From assembly GCA_011033025.1 (NCBI GenBank), contig WFMF01000227.1:62001-126000 (forward strand): a DNA stretch of 64,000 bases. The letters run 5' to 3'. The notes under the pieces were generated by a model. It was not told where the DNA came from and did not search any database. It saw only the letters and a program-made list of their open reading frames with translations. This document shows, piece after piece, positions 52,002 through 63,357 of this stretch (position 1 is the first letter of the stretch; every line of letters starts with the position of its first letter). The translations under genes were made by a program, and so were the position numbers. Origin of the DNA: Beroe forskalii. Its lineage: Eukaryota; Ctenophora; Nuda; Beroida; Beroidae.

Positions 52002-55000
52002 GTATCCACGAAACGGACTACACCTCAACTCTCGTGGAACCCAACAACAATCTCTCCGTGAAGAGAATGATGTACCACACGAACAACAAGACAACCCCAA
52101 AACAACCCCCAATGAACCCCCAGACCCGCTCAACTGCCCATGGTAACAGGGGTGTTGCTATGACAACAGCAGCAGGGGGTACTACCCCAGCCAGATCAGC
52201 TAACAATGCAGCTACAGACCGGTGGAATAACTCCGTGCTCAATGGCATTATAAACCTTGTTTCAGTATGTATATCCCTGTGGCAGAACACTGCTGATCTG
52301 CCACGCTCAGCGTGGCGACAAGTCGGCTTCTCCAGACGTGATTTTGGGGAAAGATGAAAGGTGAAATTAATCAAAATTGATTATAATCACTAAAGCTTTG
52401 GACGCAAAAGTTCGATACAACATTCATGAAATTGGCAATTTCACCAAATTTCGTCGTTATATAAATACACAATTTTAAATGGCACGACGTGGCCATGGAA
52501 TCGATGTTGGGTCTGAAAATGTCGTCATTGCTCAAACAGTGACTGAAATCGTTATTAGACTATTAGAGTGAGGACGTGATTTCAGATCACGTCTGCACTC
52601 TCAGATCAGCGTTTTACCACTCTCAGCGCGGAGACGTGATTTGGAAATCACGTCTCCGCGCTGAGCGTGGCAAAATGCTGATCTGAGCGTGCAGACGTGA
52701 TCTGAAATTACGTCTACGCTCTGAAAGTGAAGACTGGATTTCAGATCACGTCTGCACTCGCATATCAGCGTTTAACCATTCTCGGCGCGGAGACGTGATT
52801 TGAAAATCACGTCTCCGCGCTGAGCGTGGCAAAATGCTGATCTGAGCGTGCAGACGTGATCTGAAATCACGTCTACTCTTTGAAAGTGAGAAAACACTGA
52901 TCTGAGTTTGAAGACATTACCTGATGGCTGCAAAACTTTTCGGTGCGATTGACCATGACATTTGAACGGTATTTTGATTTCATTTGTTTATAAATCTTTG
53001 CTTAATTACACACATTATTCAAACACAAGGAAAATGTTTAAAAGTACATTTAAAATTATCATCTTGTTGCGACGCGAGATGCCGTATTTAAGAAGCAAAT
53101 GCTTGCTCCATTATTTTCAGCAAGGCTGTCACTGAAAATACCTTGGCTTTTTAATTTTGATGTCATGGCATGTGAACCATACACCGCAACGTGTAATCAC
53201 CATAAACAAAACAATGATCAAAACACACTACCTAAGTAGGTTCATGCCATACTGTGAGTCGATACAAAATTGATATAAGGTAAAATTTCGGGAAAATTGA
53301 AAAAAATATGCCGCCAATGGAAGACGTGATTTGGTACTCCTGAAATTTGGGATCGGCGAGTTGCTGACTGTGTTCTGTCACTGGGATGTATATTGTAAAC
53401 GTATGATGTTAGAAGTTTCAAAGTGAACTTTAAAATTTTGTCCAATCACATTGTGGATTGTAGCGATGGAAACATATTTCTCACAGCTCTAATCTTCTTC
53501 TAGTTCTTATTCCCATTTTTACCATTTTTAGGTATCTCGACTATTCGTAATGGAGGGGTAGGTGTGAGTAGTGGCACCAGGAAACGAGCCTCTCCAGTCC
53601 AGTTTGATGTCAAACCCACCCCGCCTACTGACAGGAAATGTTTGGCAAATATTAGGCCTGGATTGGCTTCCGTTTTTGCCAAGGATAATCCTGTTTCACC
53701 GAGGCATCGGTAAAAACCTGCCCTCATTGACGAACATGCCCTCGGTTGATCATTGACTATGATGGGTGTTAATATATAAATTTGCTAATTGGGGTTTAAT
53801 TTTCGGGGTTTATGGGAGTTCTTTGGCGTTGTCCCTCCACAAAAAGTGACTTTACACAGGAAACGGCCGCGATGTAGCTCTGAACGAGGTGGGAAGGGTC
53901 TCCGTCATTTCTCCAGCAAAGTGTGTGAGAAGGTGAAAAGCAAGGGAGTGACAACCTACCTGGAGGTTTCAGAGGAGCTGGTGGAAGAGTTCTCGCAGCA
54001 GAGTGCTATGACTGGTGTCAACGTGAGTTGGTGTCAATGTGGGCTGGTGTCAATATCAATATGGTTGGTGTCAATATGAGTTGGTGTCAATGTGAGTTGG
54101 TTTCAATGTGAGTTGGTGTCAACGTGAGTTGGTGTCACCGTGAGTTGGTGTCACCGTGAGTTGGTGTCAACGTGAGTTGGTGTCACCGTGAGTTGGTGTC
54201 AACGTGAGTTGGTGTCACCGTGAGTTGGTGTCACGGTGAGTTGGTGTCAACGGGAGTTGGTGTCAATGTGAGTTGGTGTCAACGTGAGTTGGTGTCATTG
54301 TGAGTTGGTGTCAATGTGATTTGGTGTCATTGTGAGTTGGTGTCAACGTGAGTTGGTGTCAATATGGTTGGTGTCAATGAGAGTTGATTTCGATGTGAGT
54401 TGGTGTAAACTTGAGTGGAGAGTGGGTATCAATGTGAGTTGGTGTCTATGAAAGTTGGTGTCAACGTGAGTTGGTGTCAATAAATACATCCAAATTTATT
54501 TTCCACCATCCAAGCTCAAACTCCTCCCCCAGGGCTGCACCCCATCTCCTTCCATCGCTCAATCATTCGACGTTAAGAACATCCGGCGTCGAGTGTACGA
54601 TGCCCTTAACGTGCTGTGTGCTATGAACATCATCAGTAAGGATAAGAAGGAGATCCGGTGGATTGGCCTGCCTACCAACTCACTGCAGGAGTGCAGACAG
54701 CTAGAGGTGAGGACTCCGTAACTAAGGTATGTAGACAACGAGATATATTCATTGGGAATGAAAGTTGGGTATTTTACGGAAAAAAATTCCATGACCATAT
54801 TTTCGAGTGGCGCGAATCGCGCCACATAAAATCTCAATATGACGTCATCATAATACGTTAACATGGATATCTCGTGATATTTCAAAATCCCCACATTTTC
54901 GTACCCCCAAAATTTCCTGTTTTAAATACCATCCATAGAGTCAACTTAAAATATGATGTTTGCTCTACGTACTTACGTAATGTGGTTTTCCTTCTCAGAA

Positions 55001-58000
55001 GTACAAGGCTGAGCTGCAGCAGCGAATCAAGGAGAAGAAGAAGCGAGCTCAGGAGTTTATGTTACAGTTGGTGGCCTACAAAACCCTCATAGAGAGGAAC
55101 AGGAAGATGGAGGAGAGAATGGGACGGTCACTACCGGAAAACGCCAGGATTCAGGTACTAAGGGTACAACTGTAAGGGTACGACTGTAACCCCCTGTGAG
55201 AACGTTTTTCGGTAGTTTATAGTCTATAGTCTATAGAAAAGACAAAACAACGTTCCAAAATCCAAGTTGGGGAAACTCCTTTTTTGGGCCCCTTTCATCC
55301 CGAGTTGGGCACAAAGTTCAACCGGTCCCTCCCCGAAAAACGCTAGAACTTACGTACTTGGGTTTTACAGATTTCAAACTGTGTGCAACAAATGAGCAAC
55401 GCAAATAAAATGTGGGGCAGTACCTACCCTCAAGAAACCATATTCAGTTTTTCAGTTCTTACTGGTAAAACAGATAGCAAGTTGAAATAAAAATGAAAAA
55501 TACGGCCATGAGAGTTTGGAACTAATTGTTTTAGAAGATTACAGAAAATCTAATTTGTACGCTACACGATACTTATCTAATTAATTTATTCAAATAACTG
55601 TACATACAAGTTAACTTGTTACACGTATACATATTTTCATTTTCGCCGGCCCTTTCCATTAGATATTTCTGAAATTCATAAGAATTATTCTCAAATCTTG
55701 AAATTAAGTTTAATCCTAGTTATATTTTGTTTTCAGAAAATTACCATATTAATTTCTTGTTACATTCCTCAGATTTTCGAAAACTGTCAACATTCTCTTT
55801 TAACATTGAATTCTTTAAATCAACTCTCTTTTAAAAACTCAGGTGTACACAACATGCGCTGGGCAGTTAAAATTTATGAAATTACATGACAAACAATTCG
55901 TTATGCGACGACATTAAAGGGTGATAACTAAAAAAGGGCGTTTTTAAAGCCCCATTCCCGTTATTTACGTATCACTTTAAAAAATTTTTTAAAAATTTTT
56001 AAAAAAAAAAGGGGTTTTTGTTTTTTTTTTTTTTTTTTTTTAAAAAAATTTAAATTTTTTTTTTTTTTTAAAAAATTTTTTTTGTAAAAAAAAAAAATTT
56101 TAAAAAAAAAAATTTTTGGAAAAAATTAAAGGGTGATAATTTGGGGTTTTTAAACCCATTCCCGTTATTTACGTATCACTTTTGCAAACTCCTTTCAATT
56201 TGCAGGTTCCGTTTATCATACTGAGCACCGGGGCCAACACACAGATTGGACTGGAAGTCGCTGACGACAAGTATGTGTATACATTATACATTTTGTGTAA
56301 TTTCACATTATATTAAAAGGTTTTTTGAAAAGGGCCCTTTGAACAATCTTTAGGGGGCCTTGGCCTTCCCTAGGATTTTCTCAAACATCAATTTTTTCCC
56401 TTTATTTGCAAATTTGGGGGTGCAACTTTTCAATTTTCCCCGTCCCAACTTTTAATGGGAAAACCAAATTTGGGGCAGGAAGGTGGAAATGACCCCTTTC
56501 TTTTATGCACAACTTTTTAGCTTCATTGGTGGTCAATTGGTATGGACTTGGCCTTTTTTCCTTTAAATTTCCTGAAAATTAGTGATTACATACAATAGTA
56601 CACGTTTCAATTAGATCGTAACTTATAGTTACAATTGTCTTCAGATATTACAGTACACAAATACACAATGTTTTTTTTAAAAAACTTTCTTTAAAACCCA
56701 TTGGGATAAATTTACGTATTATCGCCTTTTGGTAGTTATTTACGTGGTATCGGGGGGAAGTTTGGTTTGGGAAAACCATCCCGCCGTCAAGGTGGCAACC
56801 CGGGGGGGCCGGCCGGCCCCTCCGGGGGCCAAGAGCATGGGAGCGCTCGTCTCCGGCCTGTAGCTCCCACTGTTGTGCGCCGCCTGGGCCCTTGCTGGCC
56901 CATCCCCCTTCTAGTAGTAATGTGCAGGCGCCTAGTAGTAATGTGCCGTCATTATCATAACGCTATGTAGTAAGTTGATGTCGTCATTTAATTATCATTT
57001 AATTATCATAGCGCAATGTGATAAGTTGTTGTCGTCATTATCATAACGCAACATGTGATGAGTTGATGACGTCATTATCATAGCGCAATGTAGTAAGTTT
57101 AAGGGGGGTTTATCATAACGCAAATTGATGAGTTGATGAAAAACATAGTTTGAGATAATGGTTGACCCAAAAGGCACTACGGGCCAACTTTTCGGCCGGG
57201 TTTGGTACCCCAGACCCACTGGCGCCGCCGTGGCGCCATGCCCAAATATGGGTCTAAATGTATATTTTTCAAAAGCGACGGACGATCTGAGGTGCAATCG
57301 ATAGATACAATGGTCCCTGAGTTACCATAAAAATTTGAAGTCGATATCTCAAAAAATGGTCGAGTTATGTTTCGAAAACGCTCAGGCGTTACGCGTCGCG
57401 CAAGCTTGTTTTGGCCCATAATCTGCTCCAAATATCAATATTTTGAATGAAACCAACTTTATTCGATAGATAGCATTGGTTTATGTATTCTCTGCAAGTA
57501 TGGGGTTGATTGCTACTAAATGGCCATTTGAGGTCCAAAAACCTCTAAAAACCACAAAATCGCCATTTTCTCGGTTTGCGGTTTTGCGAAAAATCGACTT
57601 TACATTTTCGCCTCCTCCGCCATTTTTTAATATTTTTGCACGAAATTTTCAGAATCGCTTTGAAACTTAATTTCGCACTTATGTTATTGATCGAAATTTT
57701 GAGTTAGGCCCCCAAAAAATTTTTTTGGTCCTCGGACCAAAAATCCCCGGGGATTTTTGGTCCGGCCATTTTAGTAGCAATCAACCCCATTTTAGTAGCA
57801 ATCAACCCCATACTTGCAGAGAATACATAAACCAATGGTATCTATCGAATAAAGTTGGTTTCATTCAAAAATATTGATATTTGGGCAAGTTATGGGCCAA
57901 AATAAGCTTGCGATGCCCGTATGCCCATATATGGCATACGTTTTTCGGCCATAACTCGGCCATTTTTTGAGATATCGACTTCAAATTTTTTATGGTAACT

Positions 58001-59553
58001 CAGGGGACCATTATCTATCGATTGCACACCTCAGATCTCGTCAAAAGTCGCTTTTGAAAAATATGCCCATTTTAGGCCCATATTTGGGCATGGCGCCACG
58101 GCGGCGCCAGTGGGTCTGGGGGTACCAAACCCGGCCGAAAAGTTGGCCCACGTGGTGTACCTTTTGGGTCAACCATTATCTCAGAAACGTGTTTTCCAAA
58201 AAATTTGGGTTGAACCCCCCCCCCTTAAAGTTGATGACGTCATCATCATAACCCGACGTAATTCACCAGATCTCCAAATACATTGTAATTTGTATCAATA
58301 CCAGCGTATTATGAATGGAGGTTGTTGGTGAGTACACTGTAAATTCTGGGAATTTGCCAACTTTTATACACAACGCATTATATCCCGGGGAGTTGTGACT
58401 CTATTGGAAGGATATTTGATATAGCTCCTAACGCTGAAATATGCGGGAAAATATGCGTTCTACATCATCAAGTTACTGTGTTAAGCTATGATAATGACGT
58501 CATCTGACATCCGCCTGTTGATCATGAACGTCCTATGTATCATGGAGTAGGTACTATGTATCTCAAGGTTATTGTCCGTTAGTTTTAGTGTTTGAGCAAG
58601 TTCATCTAGCATTGCTAAATGAACAGTTTTCCTGAACCCCTGAACTTGCTAAATTAGCAAGTTCAGGGGGTCAGGCAAACTGTTACCTTTTGTGCGCGCG
58701 GCTTGAGTTTGCGCAGCGTATAGACATAGGGATCGTTCACATATTACGTAATCACCTAGGGGAGGGGGTTTCAAAATGATTACGTTGCATGTAATTGTAA
58801 CAAATAAAACTGCTGTTAACTTGATTACGAGGGGGGGGGATAAAATCGGACAAAAATTTATTTCGTAACATGTGAACGATACCTTATTATTTCAAAATAA
58901 TAATACTTATTTCACTTCAAGACAGAGTACGAATTCACGTTTGATGAGATATTTGAAATCCACGATGAGATCGGGATCCTCAAGAAAATGGGCTTCTGTT
59001 ATGGGCTCGATACAGGTATTGGAAAACTTTATGAAGTTGGGTCTTATCAACAGGGGTGTGTAGAACTCCTACTTGCGCGGCTCACTGCCTGTCTTTAACA
59101 GGCAGTGAGCCGCGCACGATAACGCCGCGCACGTAGGAGTTAAGCACGCAACTATCAGAGTAAATACATACATGTCAATTTGAACATTTTCATCTCGATA
59201 TGGTTTGTTTTCTGTGATAGTAACCTTAAAGTTAACAAGCTACCGTCTCAACATGAGAAACTTTCCTTCAAGAAACAAGACGCTTAATCATGTATGCTAA
59301 TTCTTTTTTTGAAGAATACCACGATAATTAAAAAGACTTCCGCGATTTTTGTGTCGTCAAACCAGATCAAAAACAGCAAGGTGTCAACTATCAGTGTACG
59401 ACAACTCTTACATACTCGTTATTACTTCACAGTTCCTATATCGATACAGCTGTTGGAAAAATGTCAGGCCTTTCTACAAATATGTGCTCTCTATGTTGTG
59501 GCGTGATGTATGTATGTATGTATGTATGTATGTTTGTATGAAATATGTATGAA

Positions 59554-59584
<31 letters not shown>

Positions 59585-62500
59585 TGTATGTATGTATGTA
59601 TGTATGTATGTATGTATGTATGTATGTATGTATGTATGTACAATAAGATTCGGTAATCTTTCACTCACAGTGCTCGACTATCTCTGTGGAAAGGAGCTGA
59701 ATACGAGTAGAAATAAAACAATCTGTTCACCAACTCCGAGTTTCATGCAAAATATTGAAATTTTTGTGTCAAAGGTGCGATGATTGGCGAAAAATATTTG
59801 AAAATACAAACCCAGTTACTCCTTTATCAAACACTAACATTTTAAACTGTAAAAAATCTTAAAATCATGGTATCCGCTTCGTGATCTGTACGCATCAAAT
59901 GTTTGAAAATTTAAAATCTGAAAATTTGTATTAAAATCGTTGTTAATAATCGGGAAATTAAGTTGATAATTAATTTTTCTACTATTCTGTCCGTTATTTC
60001 TGAGTACTGAGGCTTAGTGATTTTAGCGATTTATCAACTTAATTTCCCGATTATTAACAATGATTTTAATACAAATTTTCAGATTTTAAATTTTCAAACA
60101 TTTGATGCGTACAGATCTTCCAATGTTTAGGCGGATACCATGATTTTAAGTATTTTTACGAGTTTAAAGTGTTAGTGTAGTTTTATAAAGGAGTAACTGG
60201 GTTTGCATTTTCGTCATTTTTCGCCAAATTTGTCATCGCACCTTGACAATTGTAAAATTTCAATATTTTGCATGAAACTCGGAGTTGGTGAACAGATTGT
60301 TTTATTTCTACTCGTATGTATGTATGTATGTATGTATGTACTATATAAGTATGTATCACATGGGTCTACTTGAGAAACTTGTGAGAAATGTCCACCCTCG
60401 AATTAGGTCGCTGAGTAGGGCAGGTAAAATACGCGCGAAATATCGGCAACATGACGTCATCAATTCACTGTCTTACACACCGATAATAACGTCACCTGCA
60501 AACGCCTTTTTGTTTGGTCCGATTGTAACACATTTTACAACATTGGCGCGAATATAGCAACAATACCTATGTATATCGTTTGATACACGCGGGGTGAAAA
60601 ATATGTGGTTTAAGCAGAGTGCTATCTTAAAATTGTGTCAAGCAGTGTGGATGTTAAGTGGTGTCAAGTCAAAAAGGGTTAAAGTCAATATTGGTGTCAA
60701 AATTCACGCTAAATGGTGTCTAAGAGGTCAGAATTGTACGTATTTCCCGGTCGAAAGCGGTTCCTGAGTAAAGTGGTGTCAACCACGAATTTAGAAATAG
60801 ACAGCTCATAGATTAAAATAAAAGTTGTTATTTTAAAAGTTGTTTTCTTGAAATTTGTTTTCTTAAAACTTGTGTTTTCTTAAAACTTGTGTTTTCTAAT
60901 TTGTTCTTACTTCAGGTGAGTACACGGCAGAGGGATTCGCAGAAGCTGAGAAATTGTTGCCAAAATCAGCAAAACTATTCCTTCAAGAGCTCTTCCCTAA
61001 GAAATCAGAGGGGGAAGTTTACATGAATTGCTGGTAAGGAAACGTTCAAATGGGGTCTTATATATGTGCATTTTGGGGCATAAAATCCTGGGGATTCCTT
61101 GATATGGCAACCATCTGTTGAAAACTTTTTGTCCAGGAGGCCGGTTAGAATGGTCCAAAAATAAGTTGATTTTTGTCCATTGGGCCGGTTAAATAAAGGT
61201 CAATACCTAACCACACTTAAGAACTGCATCACGTAATTGGTGCGCACTAAATAATTAGTAAAAGTTAATCAAAATCGCAAAAATTATAAGTGTCGCTTGA
61301 GTTAAGGAAAGATATTTAGCAACCGCTATCACCGACTTTCCTATAATCCTGCAAGTCCTTAACATATTGCCGCGCATTGCATAGTTGGGTCACATTCGCG
61401 CGCAACCCTTAGTTGCCTTAATTTTGCAAAACTTCTGGTTTGGTGACCCATTGGTGACCAATTATCGTTAATTGGATGTAATTTGCTGGTCTTTCCCGAA
61501 ATTTAACATGTTTTTCGAGAAAATCTCTGTTCCATAGCATTTTAGCGGAATATTCAAAACAAATATTTACAGATCTTCTTGGAATGCTCACAATTTTTGC
61601 GCGCCAAAGTCATGAAAAGGCCCCGAATTTCAGTAGTTTTGGCGCCGCGCGCACAGGTCTGCACGCATCAATCTTAATGTGACCAAAATAGACCGTAGTT
61701 GGCGGCATTTCCATTGGTTGCTTCAACAGTGCATTATGTGTAAAGTGTGTACATTCTTTAATCTTTAGTTGCAGTGTACATTGTTAGTGTTAAGTTAATA
61801 TATGCCACGACGGTTTCTTGAAACCATAGTGCGTTACATTTCTTATGAGGTACAGGTAGTATGCAGGCTCGAGCAAGGATAAACTTGTTAACACAATTCC
61901 TCAGAAATTGTCAGTATTCGTATGTTAAAGCCTTTACATCTGTCAAGAAACCCGTTTTGTATGGTCTGATCCAATCTTACAAGGGTCAAATTGTATTGTC
62001 GCTCGATCGCTCGTGTATAATTGAGTATGTGTGAATGTAATCCGATTAAATCTAGTTTATTATAATTTAGAATTATATGATTCTTGTGTTTAAACTACCA
62101 GGTCTATTTCATGATGGAGGAAAAGCCGTTATATCTTGACATGCCATTTTATGGCAAGGATGAACTATTGAACTGATACTTGCTTGATAATTTTACACGA
62201 CTTGGTCATAATTGGGACCTATATAATCAGTTGTTCGAATAGAGTTGATCGATAGATCAATTCCATTGATCTACAGGCCCCTATCTTCCTATATCTGCAT
62301 GTTCTTGTTAACATAAGAAGTACTTTTGTATCAGGGAAGAGTACTATTCTAGTCAGATTGGTCTGGCATGCATAAATTTCAAGCATATCACTTTATTATT
62401 TCTTCAAAGATTAATTGCAATTCGGTGTCGAGTTGCATAATAAGAGAGTTAACTGTTTTTAATGCATCAATCCATAATTTCCATATTATGAAATTTGTAC

Positions 62501-63357
62501 ATTACTTGCTCAGTCATTAATTTGTTCATTGATTGCTAAATTTGAAGGGACTTTTCGTACCTACCTACCTGACGACGATTTTAATCGCATAATTTTCGAA
62601 AACTCCCGATTTTCAAACTTATCGTTTAACCCTCTCTCCGCTTGTTTTCAGGGAAGCACCAGTGAGCGAGGAAGTACCTTCTGCTGAAGCGGTGGCTGCT
62701 GGAGCAGGGGAACCACAGGTGGAAATAGTGAAACACCCGCAGCAGATATCAGTCAAACACGAACCTCAGGTAACCTTGGAATTTCGAGCTGCATTTTGCG
62801 CGCGTGCGCGGCTTCAGTTTGCGCGGCCTACAGAATTTTCACCAGGGACCAACCCCGATAAACACCCCTGGTAAATAAACGAAAATTGTCAAATATATTA
62901 AATTATCCCTGGTTTATCGGGGTTGCCCCTAACGGTATTCTAATGCTTTTTATCTGCTTCGGCAGGAGTTGACGGAAGTGGAGAAACAAGCCTTGGAAAC
63001 GTACTCCTTCGATGGTCCTATCTACAGCTCTGGATACCCAGAATACAACAGGTACGTGCTTTATTGGTACAATCAGACGCTTATCTAATGCAATGAAACT
63101 ATCGTTCAAATTCCTTAATTCCAACACGTATCGGTGACATTTCGAACTGCAGTTTGTTCGGCATAAATACATGTCCCTACGCCGCACAAACTTAAGCTGC
63201 GCACACAAAAGATGCGAACACTACAGTTCGAACTGCCCCTGATAAACCATTTTATTTCAGCGAGCAGCCGAAAGTGGAGGAAACCCAGGGCCCCTCGTCG
63301 GCCGACAAATCCCGAGACGCTGCCAACACACTGCTCAGTCTCACAACTGTCTCATAG
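52002..63357 (+). CDS. TFDP1: Transcription factor DP (E2F dimerisation partner)
   Basis: DP partners of E2F control S-phase genes. Eleven plus exons: 52,002-52,142; 53,532-53,709; 53,860-54,022; 54,533-54,706; 54,999-55,154; 56,206-56,270; 58,922-59,015; 60,916-61,033; 62,652-62,769; 62,966-63,051; 63,261-63,357 (stop TAG). The winged-helix DNA-binding domain is clear: [19 protein letters not shown], then [17 protein letters not shown] (with the DNA-contacting RRxYD) and [13 protein letters not shown]. The heptad-rich dimerisation helix ([20 protein letters not shown]) and the marked-box region ([34 protein letters not shown]) follow. The N-terminal exon(s) with the start codon are not identified, and the 52,002 exon starts mid-codon. 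The 56,270/58,922 junction is one base short: GACAA|gtatgt joined to ACAGAG breaks the frame, whereas one extra G would restore it. Symbol is used for the TFDP1/2 family; vertebrate-level orthology is not implied. Confidence 0.93.
52571..52905. repeat. Tandem array of long palindromes in a TFDP intron
   Basis: Two units of about 175 bp. Each contains a stem AGCGCGGAGACGTGATTT / AAATCACGTCTCCGCGCT with almost no loop, and outer stems CAGACGTGATCTGAAAT / ATTTCAGATCACGTCTG and GCTGATCTGAG. A related fragment (CTGATCTGCCACGCTCAGCG) sits near 52,291, so the element may extend leftwards. Confidence 0.8.
54014..54482 (+). repeat. 16-bp minisatellite containing the TFDP exon donor (family member 4)
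   Basis: About 28 units of GTGTCAACGTGAGTTG with AATG, ACCG and ATTG variants. The first unit includes the end of the exon (GGT GTC AAC) and its donor gtgagt at 54,023, so most later units carry an equally good donor. The array belongs to the GGTGTCA family. Confidence 0.85.
55200..56770. other. TFDP intron sequence with low-quality patches
   Basis: Patches near 55,240-55,340, 55,970-56,130, 56,320-56,590 and 56,670-56,770 have stretched homopolymers as in the other degraded segments. Around the poly-A/T patch, GGGTGATAA and CCCGTTATTTACGTATCACTTT occur on both sides (near 55,920-55,978 and 56,130-56,182), so a local duplication or misassembly is likely. The exon at 56,206-56,270 itself reads cleanly. 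Confidence 0.5.
56815..56945 (+). repeat. Dispersed repeat, copy 2
   Basis: GCGCTCGTCTCCGGCCTGTA, GCTCCCACTG and GGCCCATCCCCCTTCTAGTA match the minus-strand repeat at 41,015-41,115, with base differences in between. Lies in a TFDP intron. Confidence 0.6.
56935..57115. repeat. Tandem repeat of about 40 bp with CRE-like sites
   Basis: About four units of the form ATTATCATAACGCAATGTAG, TAAGTTGATGACGTC. Some contain TGACGTCA, a CREB/ATF half or full site; function is not implied. Confidence 0.6.
57098..58230. mobile_element. 1.1-kb foldback element in a TFDP intron
   Basis: Left arm 57,098-57,540 and right arm 57,780-58,230 are reverse complements. Shared words include ATAATGGTTGACCCAAAAGG, CACTGGCGCCGCCGTGGCGC and ACCAATGCTATC/GGTATCTATCG. 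The centre (57,540-57,780) also folds around CCGGGGATTTTTGGTCC. No transposase ORF is seen. Confidence 0.8.
59064..59142. repeat. Hairpin in a TFDP intron
   Basis: GCGCGGCTCACTGCCTGTC is followed within a few bases by ACAGGCAGTGAGCCGCGC, and outer ACTCCTACTTGCGCGG / GCGCACGTAGGAGT pairs extend the stem. A second hairpin with AGCAAGTTCA lies near 58,600-58,680. Confidence 0.65.
59505..59640 (+). repeat. (GTAT)n microsatellite
   Basis: Tetranucleotide ATGT run of about 30 units, interrupted by two GAAATATGT units. It creates open frames of alternating MYVC or THTYI, which are not genes. A shorter run occurs at 60,312-60,340 on the far side of the adjacent foldback element. Confidence 0.95.
59697..60318. 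mobile_element. Foldback element bordered by GTAT repeats
   Basis: Arms of about 290 bp (59,697-59,985 and 60,020-60,318) are reverse complements. They share AACTCCGAGTTTCATGCAAA, AACCCAGTTACTCCTTTAT and AATCATGGTATCCGC. The outer end reads ACGAGTAGAAATAAAAC and its complement GTTTTATTTCTACTCGT. The right end abuts (ATGT)n directly, and the left lies about 55 bases from the larger (ATGT)n tract. Confidence 0.8.
60640..60790. repeat. Short GGTGTCAA array (family member 5)
   Basis: Six to seven degenerate copies of GTGGTGTCAA at irregular spacing in a TFDP intron. Weakest member of the family. Confidence 0.5.
61034..62651. other. TFDP intron, no further gene seen
   Basis: No coding signal on either strand. 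Some short inverted segments (for example around GATCGATAGATC near 62,247) but no defined element. Confidence 0.4.

Noticed and set aside
59474-59783. Frames reading MYVCMYVC or IHTYIHTY
   Set aside because: Translation of the (GTAT)n microsatellite.
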